Source: Rhodobacter sp. (GTDB lineage Bacteria > Pseudomonadota > Alphaproteobacteria > Rhodobacterales > Rhodobacteraceae). Taken from it: a DNA stretch of 64,000 bases. Made by a program: the position numbers and the translations under genes. The stretch spans positions 265,742 through 329,741 of the forward strand of contig JACKKE010000002.1 of the NCBI GenBank assembly GCA_020637595.1. The letters run 5' to 3'. Under the pieces are notes generated by a model. That model was not told the DNA's origin. It ran no database searches and saw only the letters and a program-made list of their open reading frames with translations. Of this stretch, positions 16,658 through 24,196 are shown in pieces; the first letter of the stretch is position 1; each line of letters opens with the position of its first letter.

Positions 16658-16690
16658 CAATCATCCAATCATCCAATCATCCCATTCATC
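16658..16690 (+). repeat. 8-bp microrepeat between phnC and phnD
   Basis: The unit TCATCCAA is repeated twice exactly and then decays (TCATCCCA, TTCATC). It fills the phnC-phnD gap and makes an unstructured, C/A/T-rich leader before the phnD ribosome site. Function unknown; slippage is the simplest origin. Confidence 0.6.
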
Positions 16691-16707
16691 GAAACGGAGA
16701 AACACCG

Positions 16708-17610
16708 ATGAAGAAGATTGCTGCCGCTCTTGCCCTGACCACCGCCCTGACCGGCGTGGCCCAGGCGCAGGAAATCGCCGAGTTCAACATCGGCATTCTG
16801 GGTGGTGAGAACGCCCAGGACCGTCTGGCCAACAACGAGTGCTTCCGCGCCTATGTCGAGGATGCGCTGGGCGTGCCGACCCGTCTGTTCACCCCGGCCG
16901 ACTATAACGGCGTGATCCAGGGCCTGCTGGGCGGCACGCTGGACGCAGCCTGGCTGGGCGCCTCGGGCTATGCCGCGACCTATCTGGCCGACCCGGAAGC
17001 GGTCGTCCCGGTGCTGGTCAAGACCAACCTCGACGGCTCGTATTCCTACTTCTCGATCGGGTTCGCGCGCGCCGACAGCGGTATCACCTCGCTGGCCGAC
17101 ATGCAGGGCCGCCGCTTTGGCTTTGGCGATCCGAACTCGACCTCGGGCTATCTGATCCCCTCGGTCGAGATCCCGCGCGAAACCGGCCACTCGATGGAAT
17201 CGGGTGACTTTTTCGGTGAGGTCGTCTTTACCGGCGGCCACGAGCAGACGATCATCGCCGTCAACAACGGCACTGTCGACGGTGGCGTGACCTGGGCCGA
17301 CGGTCTGGGCAACTGGGAAGACGGGTTCAACTCGGGCGCGCTGCGCCGCGCTGCCGATGCGGGCCTCGTCGACATGAACGACCTGGTGGAAATCTGGCGC
17401 TCGCGTCCGATCCCCGAGGGGCCGTTCGTGCTGCGCGCCTCGCTGCCGCAGGACGTGCGCGACACCGTGACCGCGCTGCTGGCGAACCTCGACGAAACCG
17501 ACGCGACCTGCCTCTATGGCGTCGCCGCCGGCGAGACCGCGGGCTTTGAGCCGATCACCCACAACGCCTACGAAACCATCATCGAAGTCCGTCGCCAACA
17601 GGCGAACTGA
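16708..17610 (+). CDS. phnD: Phosphonate ABC transporter substrate-binding protein PhnD
   Basis: A 300-residue periplasmic binding protein. A Sec signal peptide covers residues 1-20 (MKKIAAALALTTALTGVAQA, cleaved before QE). The core shows the PhnD blocks FNIGILGGENAQDRL, PADYNGVIQGLLGGTLDAAWLGASGYA, RRFGFGDPNSTSGYLIPSVEI and AVNNGTVDGGVTW, which form the pocket for 2-aminoethylphosphonate and alkylphosphonates. A strong intrinsic terminator directly downstream should make phnD more abundant than the permease genes, as is usual for binding proteins. Confidence 0.96.
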   Translation: MKKIAAALALTTALTGVAQAQEIAEFNIGILGGENAQDRLANNECFRAYVEDALGVPTRLFTPADYNGVIQGLLGGTLDAAWLGASGYAATYLADPEAVVPVLVKTNLDGSYSYFSIGFARADSGITSLADMQGRRFGFGDPNSTSGYLIPSVEIPRETGHSMESGDFFGEVVFTGGHEQTIIAVNNGTVDGGVTWADGLGNWEDGFNSGALRRAADAGLVDMNDLVEIWRSRPIPEGPFVLRASLPQDVRDTVTALLANLDETDATCLYGVAAGETAGFEPITHNAYETIIEVRRQQAN

Positions 17611-17619
17611 CCCCCCCCT

Positions 17620-17657
17620 GCCGGGCCTTGGCCATCTGCCGAGGCCCGGCTTTTTTT
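17620..17657 (+). terminator. Intrinsic terminator between phnD and phnE1
   Basis: A 12-bp GC-rich stem (GCCGGGCCTTGG / CCGAGGCCCGGC, one G-T wobble) with a 7-nt loop is followed by TTTTTTT (17651-17657). It lies inside the transport operon, 13 bp before the phnE1 start. It probably acts as a partial terminator that reduces permease expression relative to the binding protein. Confidence 0.88.
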
Positions 17658-17670
17658 ATCCGAGACATCC

Positions 17671-18534
17671 ATGACCGCAAGCGATGCCCTCCCCGGCGCA
17701 CCGGGCGCAATCCGCGACACCTATCTGGCGCTGACCCGCCGGCGCAGGCTTTATTCCGGGATCGTGCTGCTCCTGTTCGTGGTGTTCTTCGTCTCGGGCT
17801 TTCGCATCGCCGAAGACCGCAACGCCGGCGGGTTCCTGGACGGGCTCAGCCATATCTTCGATTTCCCCGCCGCGATGATCCGCGAGGCCGCCGAAAAGGC
17901 CGCGAACCTGCCCGGGCACATGCTGGACGTGCTGCCGGCGCTGGTCGAGACGATCAATATCGCCGCGGTGTCGACGCTGCTCGGCACGCTGGCCGGGATG
18001 GTGCTGGCGCTGCTCGCGACCCGGGGGCTGGCGCCCTGGCCGCGCCTGGCCGGCGTGTTCCGGCGGGTCTCGGACATCCTGCGCGCGGTGCCCGAGATCG
18101 TCGTCGCGCTGGTGCTGATCTTCGTTCTGGGCTCGGGCCCGGTGCCCGCCGCCATCGCCATCGCCCTGCACACCACCGGCGCGATGGGCAAGCTGTTCTC
18201 CGAGGTCAACGAGAACGTCGACCCGAAACCGCTCGAGGGGCTGGCCTCGGTCGGGGCGTCCTGGGGGCAGCGGATGTGGCTGGGGGTCATCCCGCAGGTC
18301 GCGCCCAACTATTTCAGCTATGCCCTGCTGCGCTTCGAGATCAACATCCGCGCCTCGGCGATCCTGGGCTTCGTCGGTGCCGGCGGCATCGGCTATGAGC
18401 TGAAGAACGCGATGACCTTTGGCCAGGGCAAGCTGGACGAGGCCGCGGGGATCTTTCTGGTGCTCTTTGCGACGATCGTGATCTTTGACCAGCTCTCCAG
18501 CATGGTCCGCAACCGCCTGACCTACGGGGCCTGA
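17671..18534 (+). CDS. phnE: Phosphonate ABC transporter permease PhnE (first copy)
   Basis: A 287-residue inner-membrane permease. The first helix (SGIVLLLFVVFFVSG) is followed by a BPD_transp_1 core with helices around NIAAVSTLLGTLAGMVLALLA and EIVVALVLIFVLGSGPV. The ABC-coupling EAA-like loop is GLASVGASWGQRMWLGVIPQVAP, followed by INIRASAILGFVGAGGIGYEL. It pairs with the second permease 1 bp downstream to form the heterodimeric channel. Its start lies just after the intra-operon terminator. Confidence 0.94.
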   Translation: MTASDALPGAPGAIRDTYLALTRRRRLYSGIVLLLFVVFFVSGFRIAEDRNAGGFLDGLSHIFDFPAAMIREAAEKAANLPGHMLDVLPALVETINIAAVSTLLGTLAGMVLALLATRGLAPWPRLAGVFRRVSDILRAVPEIVVALVLIFVLGSGPVPAAIAIALHTTGAMGKLFSEVNENVDPKPLEGLASVGASWGQRMWLGVIPQVAPNYFSYALLRFEINIRASAILGFVGAGGIGYELKNAMTFGQGKLDEAAGIFLVLFATIVIFDQLSSMVRNRLTYGA

Positions 18535-18535
18535 G

Positions 18536-19864
18536 ATGACCGCTGCCATTGCCCTGCAAGACGATCTTCTGGCGCGGTTCCGGGCCAAGCGCCTGCGCGC
18601 CTTCGTGATCCCCGGGATTATCCTTGTCTATCTGCTCTACGTCGTCGTGGCTTTCGACGTGCCGGGGCTGGCACAGCGCGCGCGGCTGGACAACGCGGCG
18701 ATCCTGCTGACCGATGCGGTGGCGCACAAGGTCCATGTCACCCGCGACAACCGCCGCGGCGGGGTCGAGGTGTCGATCGAGGGTTCGCGCCGGATGGTGT
18801 TCGCCGCGGATCAGATGCCCGACTGGGTGTCGATCGACGGCGAGACGGTGCAGATCGCCCTGCCGCACGGCCATTCGGTGACCTATGACGGCCCCGTGGT
18901 GACCTATCACCACCCCGATTACGGCCCGATCCGTATGGTGGCGGGCGACGGTGTCCAGCTGGATCTGCCCACCGCCACGCTGCCCGATTTCATCAATGCC
19001 TCGGCCAATCGCGTGTCGATCACCACCGAGGCCGGGCGCCTGACGATGACCCGCTCGCGCACCGAGACCATGCGCTATTTCCCGGGGTGGGAGCTGTTCT
19101 TCTTCGACCTGCGCAGCCCCTTCCACGCGATGAGCTGGACCGAGATCGCCGCATCGGTGATCGGCGGCGCGCGCATCGAGCCCGACCGCAGCAACCTGTC
19201 GCTGATGATCTCGAACATCTGGAACAACGACATCTGGCGGCACAAGGACGTGGTCTGGGCGCTGGGCGAGACGATCCTGATGGCCTTCCTCGGCACCTTC
19301 GGCGCGGCGCTGATCTCGCTGCCGCTGGCGTTCCTCGCCGCCGGGAACTTCGCCCCCTCGCGCGCCATCCGCTTTGCCATGCGCCGCGTGTTCGACTTCA
19401 TGCGCGGCGTGGATGCGCTGATCTTCACCATCATCCTGTCGCGCGCTTTCGGTCCCGGCCCGATGACCGGCGCGCTGGCGATCCTGACCACCGACACCGG
19501 CACCTTCGGCAAGATGTTTTCCGAGGCGCTGGAGAATGTCGACGGCAAGCAGATCGAGGGGATCCGCTCGACCGGGGCCAGCGCCGCGCAACGCTATCGC
19601 TTCGGGGTGATCCCGCAGGTGATGCCGGTGCTGCTCAGCCAGGTGCTCTATCTCTTCGAATCCAACACCCGGTCCGCCACGATCATCGGCGCGATTGTCG
19701 GCGGCGGTATCGGTCTGTTGCTGACACAGGCGATCCAGACCACGGCGGATTGGGAAAAGGTGACCTATTACATCATTCTGATCGTCGGGATGGTGATCCT
19801 GATGGATGCCTTTTCGGGCTTCCTGCGCCGGCGGCTGATCTCGGGCGACGGGTCGGGCCGGTAG
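18536..19864 (+). CDS. phnE: Phosphonate ABC transporter permease PhnE (second copy, with large periplasmic insert)
   Basis: A 442-residue permease, longer than the first because about 150 extra residues lie between the first helix (AFVIPGIILVYLLYVVVAFDV) and the BPD_transp_1 core. That insert (residues about 45-200) is hydrophilic and probably periplasmic. The C-terminal core has GETILMAFLGTFGAALISLPLAF and the coupling loop GIRSTGASAAQRYRFGVIPQVMP. Long/short PhnE pairs are known in alphaproteobacteria. It starts one base after the phnE1 stop. Confidence 0.93.
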   Translation: MTAAIALQDDLLARFRAKRLRAFVIPGIILVYLLYVVVAFDVPGLAQRARLDNAAILLTDAVAHKVHVTRDNRRGGVEVSIEGSRRMVFAADQMPDWVSIDGETVQIALPHGHSVTYDGPVVTYHHPDYGPIRMVAGDGVQLDLPTATLPDFINASANRVSITTEAGRLTMTRSRTETMRYFPGWELFFFDLRSPFHAMSWTEIAASVIGGARIEPDRSNLSLMISNIWNNDIWRHKDVVWALGETILMAFLGTFGAALISLPLAFLAAGNFAPSRAIRFAMRRVFDFMRGVDALIFTIILSRAFGPGPMTGALAILTTDTGTFGKMFSEALENVDGKQIEGIRSTGASAAQRYRFGVIPQVMPVLLSQVLYLFESNTRSATIIGAIVGGGIGLLLTQAIQTTADWEKVTYYIILIVGMVILMDAFSGFLRRRLISGDGSGR

Positions 19865-19873
19865 GGAACCACG

Positions 19874-20527
19874 ATGACGCATGTCCTGATCACCGGCGTC
19901 GGGCGCGGGCTGGGTCGCGCCACCGCCGAGGCCGCTCTTGCCCGGGGATGGATGGTGACGGGAACCGTTCGCGACGGCACCGCGCCCGAGGGGGTCACCA
20001 TCCACCGGCTCGATGTGACGGATCGCAGCGCGCTGTATCTCGCCGCGTCCGAGACCGGCCCGGTCGACATTCTGATCAACAACGCCGGCACGCTGGGTCC
20101 TGAAAGCCAGACCCCGCTGGATATGGATTTCGGCGGTTTCGCTCGGACGCTGGCCGTCAACACGCTGGCGCCGCTGTCGGTCGTGCAGGCGTTCCTTGGC
20201 AACCTGCGGGCCTCGGATCGGGGGCGCATCCTGTCGATCTCCAGCCAGATGTCCTGGATGGGCTATGCCAAGTCCGACGCGATCGCCTATCGGGCCTCGA
20301 AGGTTGCGCTGAACAAGGTGATGCAGGGTCTTGCCACCGATCTGACCCCCGAGGGGATCGCCGTTGCGCTGGTCGATCCGGGCTGGGTGCGCACCGATAT
20401 GGGCGGACCCGAAGCCGATCTTGATCCCCGCACCGTGGCCGAGGGCATCCTGACGCTGGCCGACGGTCTGACGATGCAGCACACCGGCCGATTTTTCCGC
20501 TACGACGGACAACAGCGCGAGTTTTGA
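19874..20527 (+). CDS. Short-chain dehydrogenase/reductase in the phosphonate cluster
   Basis: A 217-residue classical SDR: the cofactor motif TGVGRGLG near residue 7, the NNAG motif, catalytic Ser (SISSQMSW) and the YRASK Tyr/Lys pair. The substrate is unknown. It sits 9 bp after phnE2 and just before the phosphonate-cluster acyltransferase, so it is likely co-expressed. Possible roles are processing of a carbonyl product of phosphonate breakdown or of a hydroxylated phosphonate; this is inference from position. It is short for an SDR, close to the minimal fold, but complete. Confidence 0.85.
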   Translation: MTHVLITGVGRGLGRATAEAALARGWMVTGTVRDGTAPEGVTIHRLDVTDRSALYLAASETGPVDILINNAGTLGPESQTPLDMDFGGFARTLAVNTLAPLSVVQAFLGNLRASDRGRILSISSQMSWMGYAKSDAIAYRASKVALNKVMQGLATDLTPEGIAVALVDPGWVRTDMGGPEADLDPRTVAEGILTLADGLTMQHTGRFFRYDGQQREF

Positions 20528-20529
20528 GA

Positions 20530-21147
20530 ATGACCAGGCTTTCCGCCGATACCCCCCTGATCCACCCCGATTGCGAAATCGCCAACAGCACCTTTGGCGC
20601 GTATTGCGAGGTCGGGCGCGGCAGCCGCGTGCTGAATTCGACCTTTGGCGACTATGCCTATTGCGACCGCCACGCCGACATTGCCAATTGCGCCGTCGGC
20701 AAGTTCGCCAACATCGCTGCGCTGACCCGCATCGGGCCGACCGACCACCCGTGGCGCAACGCAGCGCAGCACCATTTCCTCTATCGCTCGGCCGCCTATT
20801 GGGACGATGCGCAGAACGATCCCGCGTTCTTTGCCCATCGCGCTTCGCGCCGCTGCACATTGGGCCATGATTGCTGGATCGGGCACGGCGCCATCATCAA
20901 GCCCGAGGTCACCGTGGGCATCGGCGCCATCGTCGCCTCGGGCGCGGTGGTGACCCGCGACGTGCCGCCTTTCACCATCGTCGCGGGCGTCCCGGCGCAG
21001 CCGATCCGCGCGCGCTTTCCCGAGGCGGTGATCGACCGGCTGCTGGCACTGGCCTGGTGGGACTGGTCGCACGACCGGCTGCGCGCCGCGCTCGAGGATT
21101 TCCGCGCCTTGCCCGCCGAGGAGTTTCTGGAGCGCCACGGGGGCTGA
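20530..21147 (+). CDS. Phosphonate-cluster left-handed beta-helix acetyltransferase
   Basis: A 205-residue hexapeptide-repeat (LbH) acyltransferase of the type found in phn operons (the group often named DapH/DapD/GlmU-related phosphonate metabolism protein). Hexapeptide turns are seen at residues about 10-60 (PDCEIANSTFGAYCEVGRGSRVLNSTFGDY) and 113-150 (LGHDCWIGHGAIIKPEVTVGIGAIVASGAVV), with a loop carrying GPTDHPW. Members have been proposed to acylate aminoalkylphosphonates, a role played by PhnO in enterics; no phnO is seen here. ATG 20530 starts 2 bp after the SDR stop. Confidence 0.85.
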   Translation: MTRLSADTPLIHPDCEIANSTFGAYCEVGRGSRVLNSTFGDYAYCDRHADIANCAVGKFANIAALTRIGPTDHPWRNAAQHHFLYRSAAYWDDAQNDPAFFAHRASRRCTLGHDCWIGHGAIIKPEVTVGIGAIVASGAVVTRDVPPFTIVAGVPAQPIRARFPEAVIDRLLALAWWDWSHDRLRAALEDFRALPAEEFLERHGG

Positions 21148-21165
21148 CCCCGCGGCACCTCCGGC

Positions 21166-22338
21166 TTATTGCGCCGCCAGGGTCACCGCCGATCCCATCA
21201 GCCGCCGCGCCGCCTCGCCCTGGGCATGGGCCAGCCGGCCGCCGGCAATCGTCGCCTCGATGGTGTGGGTTTCGGCGTGCAAGATCGCCAGATCCGCCCG
21301 CATCCCGGGGTCCAGCCGACCGCGATCCGTCAGCCCCATGATCCGGGCGGGCGCGGCCGCGATCAGATCCCAGGCGCGGGCCAGCGGCAGCGTGCCACGC
21401 TGGTCCAGCGCCACCGCCGCTTGCGCCAGCGCCGGATAGTAATAGTCCGACATCAACGCATCGACGAGGCCCTCGGCCACCAGATCCTCGGCGGCGATGT
21501 TGCCGGTCTGGCTGCCGCCGCGCACCACGTTCGGCGCACCCATCAGCACCGGCTCGCCCGCCGCATGCGCAGCGCGGGCCGCCGCGGCGGTGGTCGGGAA
21601 TTCGCAGATCGGCGCGCCGATGCCGCGGAAGAACCCGCGGGTGCGCGCGTCCGCATCGTCATGCGAGCCCATCGCCACGCCGCGTGCCGCCAGCCCCGCG
21701 GCCAGATCCGCCAGCGCCTCGGGCACAAAGGGTTCCTGCTGCGCGGCGGTTTCGATCACCGACAGCAGCTCATGCGCCGAACGCCCCTGCTGCGCTGCCC
21801 ATTGTGCGAATCTCTGGGGTCTGTCGCGGACCATCTCCAGCGCCTCGGGCAGGTGGTTGTTGAACACGACATAGTCGACATTGTGCCGCACGAGCGCGGC
21901 CAGCACCCGCGGGTGTTCGTCGAGGACATGGGTCTCCAGCCGGATCTGGATGCGCAGATCGGGCAGCAGCCCGCCCTTTGCCCGGTCGAGCGCCTCGAGC
22001 AGTGCCTCGGTCGCCTCGGCCCCGCGAAACCCGCCCTCCCAACTCCAGCTTTGCGCCATCCAGGCGGTGGTCACCCCGTTCGCTGCCAGCTCCGCCGCGA
22101 CGGACCGCAGCGCGCGGGTCTTGTCGAAGGGCGCAGTGGGGCGCGGCGAGAGGTGGCGTTCGAACCCGTCGCCATGCAGGTCGATGATCCCGGGCAGGAT
22201 CAGATAGCCGGGCAGGTCGATCTCAGGGGCAGGGGTGTCGTCGATCAGACCACCGGCCAAGGTGAACGGTTCGTCGCGCAGGGCGCCGTCGCGCAACACG
22301 CGGGCGCCGGTCAGGCGGATGGGGGGCAGCAAGGGCAT
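21166..22338 (-). CDS. phnM: PhnM-like amidohydrolase, paralog 1
   Basis: A 390-residue amidohydrolase-fold protein. PhnM hydrolyses alpha-D-ribose 1-methylphosphonate 5-triphosphate to the 5-phosphate and pyrophosphate, the step before C-P lyase. The metal motif reads IIDLHGDGFERH here, where the second copy at 29676 has IELHTDNLERH. The GSHDDAD and MGAPNVVRGGSQTGN blocks are kept. The two copies differ in length and over most of the middle, so this one may act on a different substrate or be a divergent isozyme. It runs in the same direction as phnF, 57 bp downstream of it. Confidence 0.8.
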   Translation of the reverse strand: MPLLPPIRLTGARVLRDGALRDEPFTLAGGLIDDTPAPEIDLPGYLILPGIIDLHGDGFERHLSPRPTAPFDKTRALRSVAAELAANGVTTAWMAQSWSWEGGFRGAEATEALLEALDRAKGGLLPDLRIQIRLETHVLDEHPRVLAALVRHNVDYVVFNNHLPEALEMVRDRPQRFAQWAAQQGRSAHELLSVIETAAQQEPFVPEALADLAAGLAARGVAMGSHDDADARTRGFFRGIGAPICEFPTTAAAARAAHAAGEPVLMGAPNVVRGGSQTGNIAAEDLVAEGLVDALMSDYYYPALAQAAVALDQRGTLPLARAWDLIAAAPARIMGLTDRGRLDPGMRADLAILHAETHTIEATIAGGRLAHAQGEAARRLMGSAVTLAAQ

Positions 22339-22395
22339 GAGGGGCTCCGAATAGATCCCTCCGTATCCCTTGGCTGCGTGACACTGCAGTGACGG

Positions 22396-23109
22396 TCAGT
22401 CCGGCGTTATGGTCAGGGTCACACGCTCGCCCGCGAAATGCCCCTCGGCGTATTCCACCGGGGTGCCGTCGGGGGCGGTGTTCAGCCCCTCTTGCCGCAT
22501 GACGGGATCGCCGCGCCGCAACGACAGATGCCCGGCCAGGATCGCATCGGCGGCGCGTGCGGACAGCCGGGTCCAGGCGCGCAGATAGTCGCTGACCCCG
22601 CAGTGCGCCAGCGCATCGGTGATCCCCAGCCCCTCGGCCAGCGCCTCTTGCATGCCGGGCAGCCGCGCGACCGGAAAGGACGAGCGGAAATGCCCGATCG
22701 TCACCCCGTCCGACAGCGTCAGCCCCTCGACCCGCAGCACCGGGTCGCCGGGGCGGATCTGCAGGGCCTCGGCTTCGGTCACGGTGGCGGGGCCGGTCAG
22801 GGTGCCAAGGATCCGCCGCCCGGGAACCCGCCCGGTGGCCGACAGCGCGCGGTGAAACCGCATCCGCCGGGTCAGCGGGTATTCCGTGGGCTGCGCCGCG
22901 ACAAAGGCCCCTGCGCCGCGCCGGGTGTGGATCGCGCCTGCGTCGACCAATGCCGACAGCGCATGGCGGACCGTATGCCGGTTCACGCCAAAGCGTGCGG
23001 CGAACTGGGCCTCGGTCGGCAGCCTGTCGCCGGGGCGCAGGCCTGCGGTGATCTCGGCGGCGATCTGGTCTGCGATCTGACGCCAGAGCGGGCTGTCGGG
23101 GCGTGTCAT
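22396..23109 (-). CDS. phnF: GntR/HutC-family transcriptional regulator PhnF
   Basis: A 237-residue regulator. Residues 5-70 form the GntR winged helix (PLWRQIADQIAAEI, LPTEAQFAARFGVNRHTVRHALSALVDAGAI) and residues 90-235 a UTRA effector domain (RRMRFHRALSATG, EYAEGHFAGERVTLTI). It is divergent from phnG, and the 77-bp region between them carries a CTAG-rich dyad that is its likely operator. The effector may be a phosphonate or a C-P lyase intermediate, by analogy with HutC-type regulators; this is inference. Confidence 0.9.
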   Translation of the reverse strand: MTRPDSPLWRQIADQIAAEITAGLRPGDRLPTEAQFAARFGVNRHTVRHALSALVDAGAIHTRRGAGAFVAAQPTEYPLTRRMRFHRALSATGRVPGRRILGTLTGPATVTEAEALQIRPGDPVLRVEGLTLSDGVTIGHFRSSFPVARLPGMQEALAEGLGITDALAHCGVSDYLRAWTRLSARAADAILAGHLSLRRGDPVMRQEGLNTAPDGTPVEYAEGHFAGERVTLTITPD

Positions 23110-23142
23110 CGAAAATTCACGTGATTGGGGGAGAGTGTTTTG

Positions 23143-23176
23143 CTAGAAGATGTCTAGTTGTATAGAAATCTAGACA
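23143..23176. promoter_or_regulatory. CTAG-rich dyad, probable PhnF operator
   Basis: An inverted repeat TGTCTAG (23151-23157) / CTAGACA (23170-23176) with a 12-bp spacer lies in the phnF-phnG divergent region, ending 10 bp before the phnG ATG. Further CTAG or TATAG half-motifs stand at 23143-23146 and 23161-23165. GT...AC dyads of this kind are typical of HutC-subfamily GntR sites. The tiny gap to phnG means a bound regulator would block both transcription and promoter clearance. Confidence 0.65.
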
Positions 23177-23186
23177 AATAGGCAAG

Positions 23187-23627
23187 ATGTCCAATCTCTC
23201 GTCTTTCAGCAGGGCTCAGTCCCTGGGGCTGCTGGCCCGCGCGCCGGCCGAGCGCCTGGCCGCACTGTTCCCCGAAGCCGCCGCGCATACCGTGCTGCGC
23301 GGGCCGGAAACCGGCGCGGTGATGGTGCGCGGCCGTCAGGGCGGCACCGGGGCCCCATTCAACCTGGGCGAAATGACCGTGACGCGCTGTTCCGTGCGGC
23401 TGGCCTGCGGCACTGACGGGCACGCCTATGTGCAGGGCCGCGACAAGGCGCATGCGCGTCGCGCGGCGGTGCTGGACGCGCTCTTGCAGACCGCCGAGGC
23501 CGCGCGGCTGACCGCCGGCGTTCTGGCCCCCCTTGCCGCCGAGGAAACCGCCCGCCGCGCCACTCGCGCCGCGAAAGCCGCGGCGACCAAGGTCGAGTTC
23601 TTCACCCTGGTGCGCGGAGAGGATTGA
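23187..23627 (+). CDS. phnG: C-P lyase core subunit PhnG
   Basis: A 146-residue PhnG, part of the PhnGHIJ core that with PhnI and PhnL attaches a methylphosphonate to ATP with loss of adenine. Visible blocks: LGLLARAPAERLAALF, HTVLRGPETGAVMVRGRQGGTGAPFNLGEMTVTRC and GHAYVQGRDKAHARRAAVLDALLQ. The ATG lies only 10 bp after the CTAG dyad, so the transcript leader must be short or the promoter lies within the dyad. The stop overlaps phnH (TGATGA). Confidence 0.95.
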   Translation: MSNLSSFSRAQSLGLLARAPAERLAALFPEAAAHTVLRGPETGAVMVRGRQGGTGAPFNLGEMTVTRCSVRLACGTDGHAYVQGRDKAHARRAAVLDALLQTAEAARLTAGVLAPLAAEETARRATRAAKAAATKVEFFTLVRGED

Positions 23628-24196
23628 TGACCCCCGATGCCATGACCGGCGGTTTCGCCGACGCTCCGATCCAGTCCGCCAAGGGGTTCCGCGCGATCCT
23701 CGAGGTCCTGTCGCGCCCCGGCACGATCGTTGCCGCCCCCGGCGCGCAACCGCCCGCGCCGCTGTCACCGGCCGCGGGGCTGGCCGCGCTGGTGCTGTTC
23801 GACGGCACGACGCCGGTGCACCTGGCTGGCCGCCACGATTGCTCCGCGGTGCGCGACTGGCTCACCTTTCAGACCGGCGCGCCGCTGGTCGGGGCCGGCG
23901 AGGCGATGTTCGCCATCGGTGATTGGTCCGCCCTGTCGCCGGTCACCCGCTTTGCCATCGGCACCCCGGAATACCCCGACCGCGCCGCGACGCTGATCGT
24001 CGAGACGGATCGCCTGGCGGCCGAGGGTGCGCTTCTGCGGGGCCCCGGCATTGCCCGGACCGCCCGCCTGTCGCTGCCCGAAATCGCGGCGTTCCGCGCC
24101 AACCGCGCGCTGTTCCCGCTGGGCTTCGACACGCTGTTCACCTGTGGCGACCGGCTGGCCGGCCTGCCGCGCAGCACCATCGTGGAGGGTGCCTGA
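23627..24196 (+). CDS. phnH: C-P lyase core subunit PhnH
   Basis: A 189-residue PhnH, a structural member of the PhnGHIJ complex. Family features are the N-terminal GGFADAPIQSAKGFRAILEVLSRPGTI, the middle LVLFDGTTPVHLAGR and the C-terminal FPLGFDTLFTCGDRLAGLPRSTIV. PhnH resembles PLP-transferase folds but lacks the catalytic lysine. ATG 23627 overlaps the phnG stop; a TTG one codon earlier (23624) is a possible start. The stop overlaps phnI by one base. Confidence 0.95.
   Translation: MTPDAMTGGFADAPIQSAKGFRAILEVLSRPGTIVAAPGAQPPAPLSPAAGLAALVLFDGTTPVHLAGRHDCSAVRDWLTFQTGAPLVGAGEAMFAIGDWSALSPVTRFAIGTPEYPDRAATLIVETDRLAAEGALLRGPGIARTARLSLPEIAAFRANRALFPLGFDTLFTCGDRLAGLPRSTIVEGA

Noticed and set aside
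18341..20860. An 839-codon minus-strand frame across phnE2, the SDR and the LbH acyltransferase
   Set aside because: It crosses three well-supported plus-strand genes and has no recognisable motif; composition is typical of antisense GC-rich DNA.
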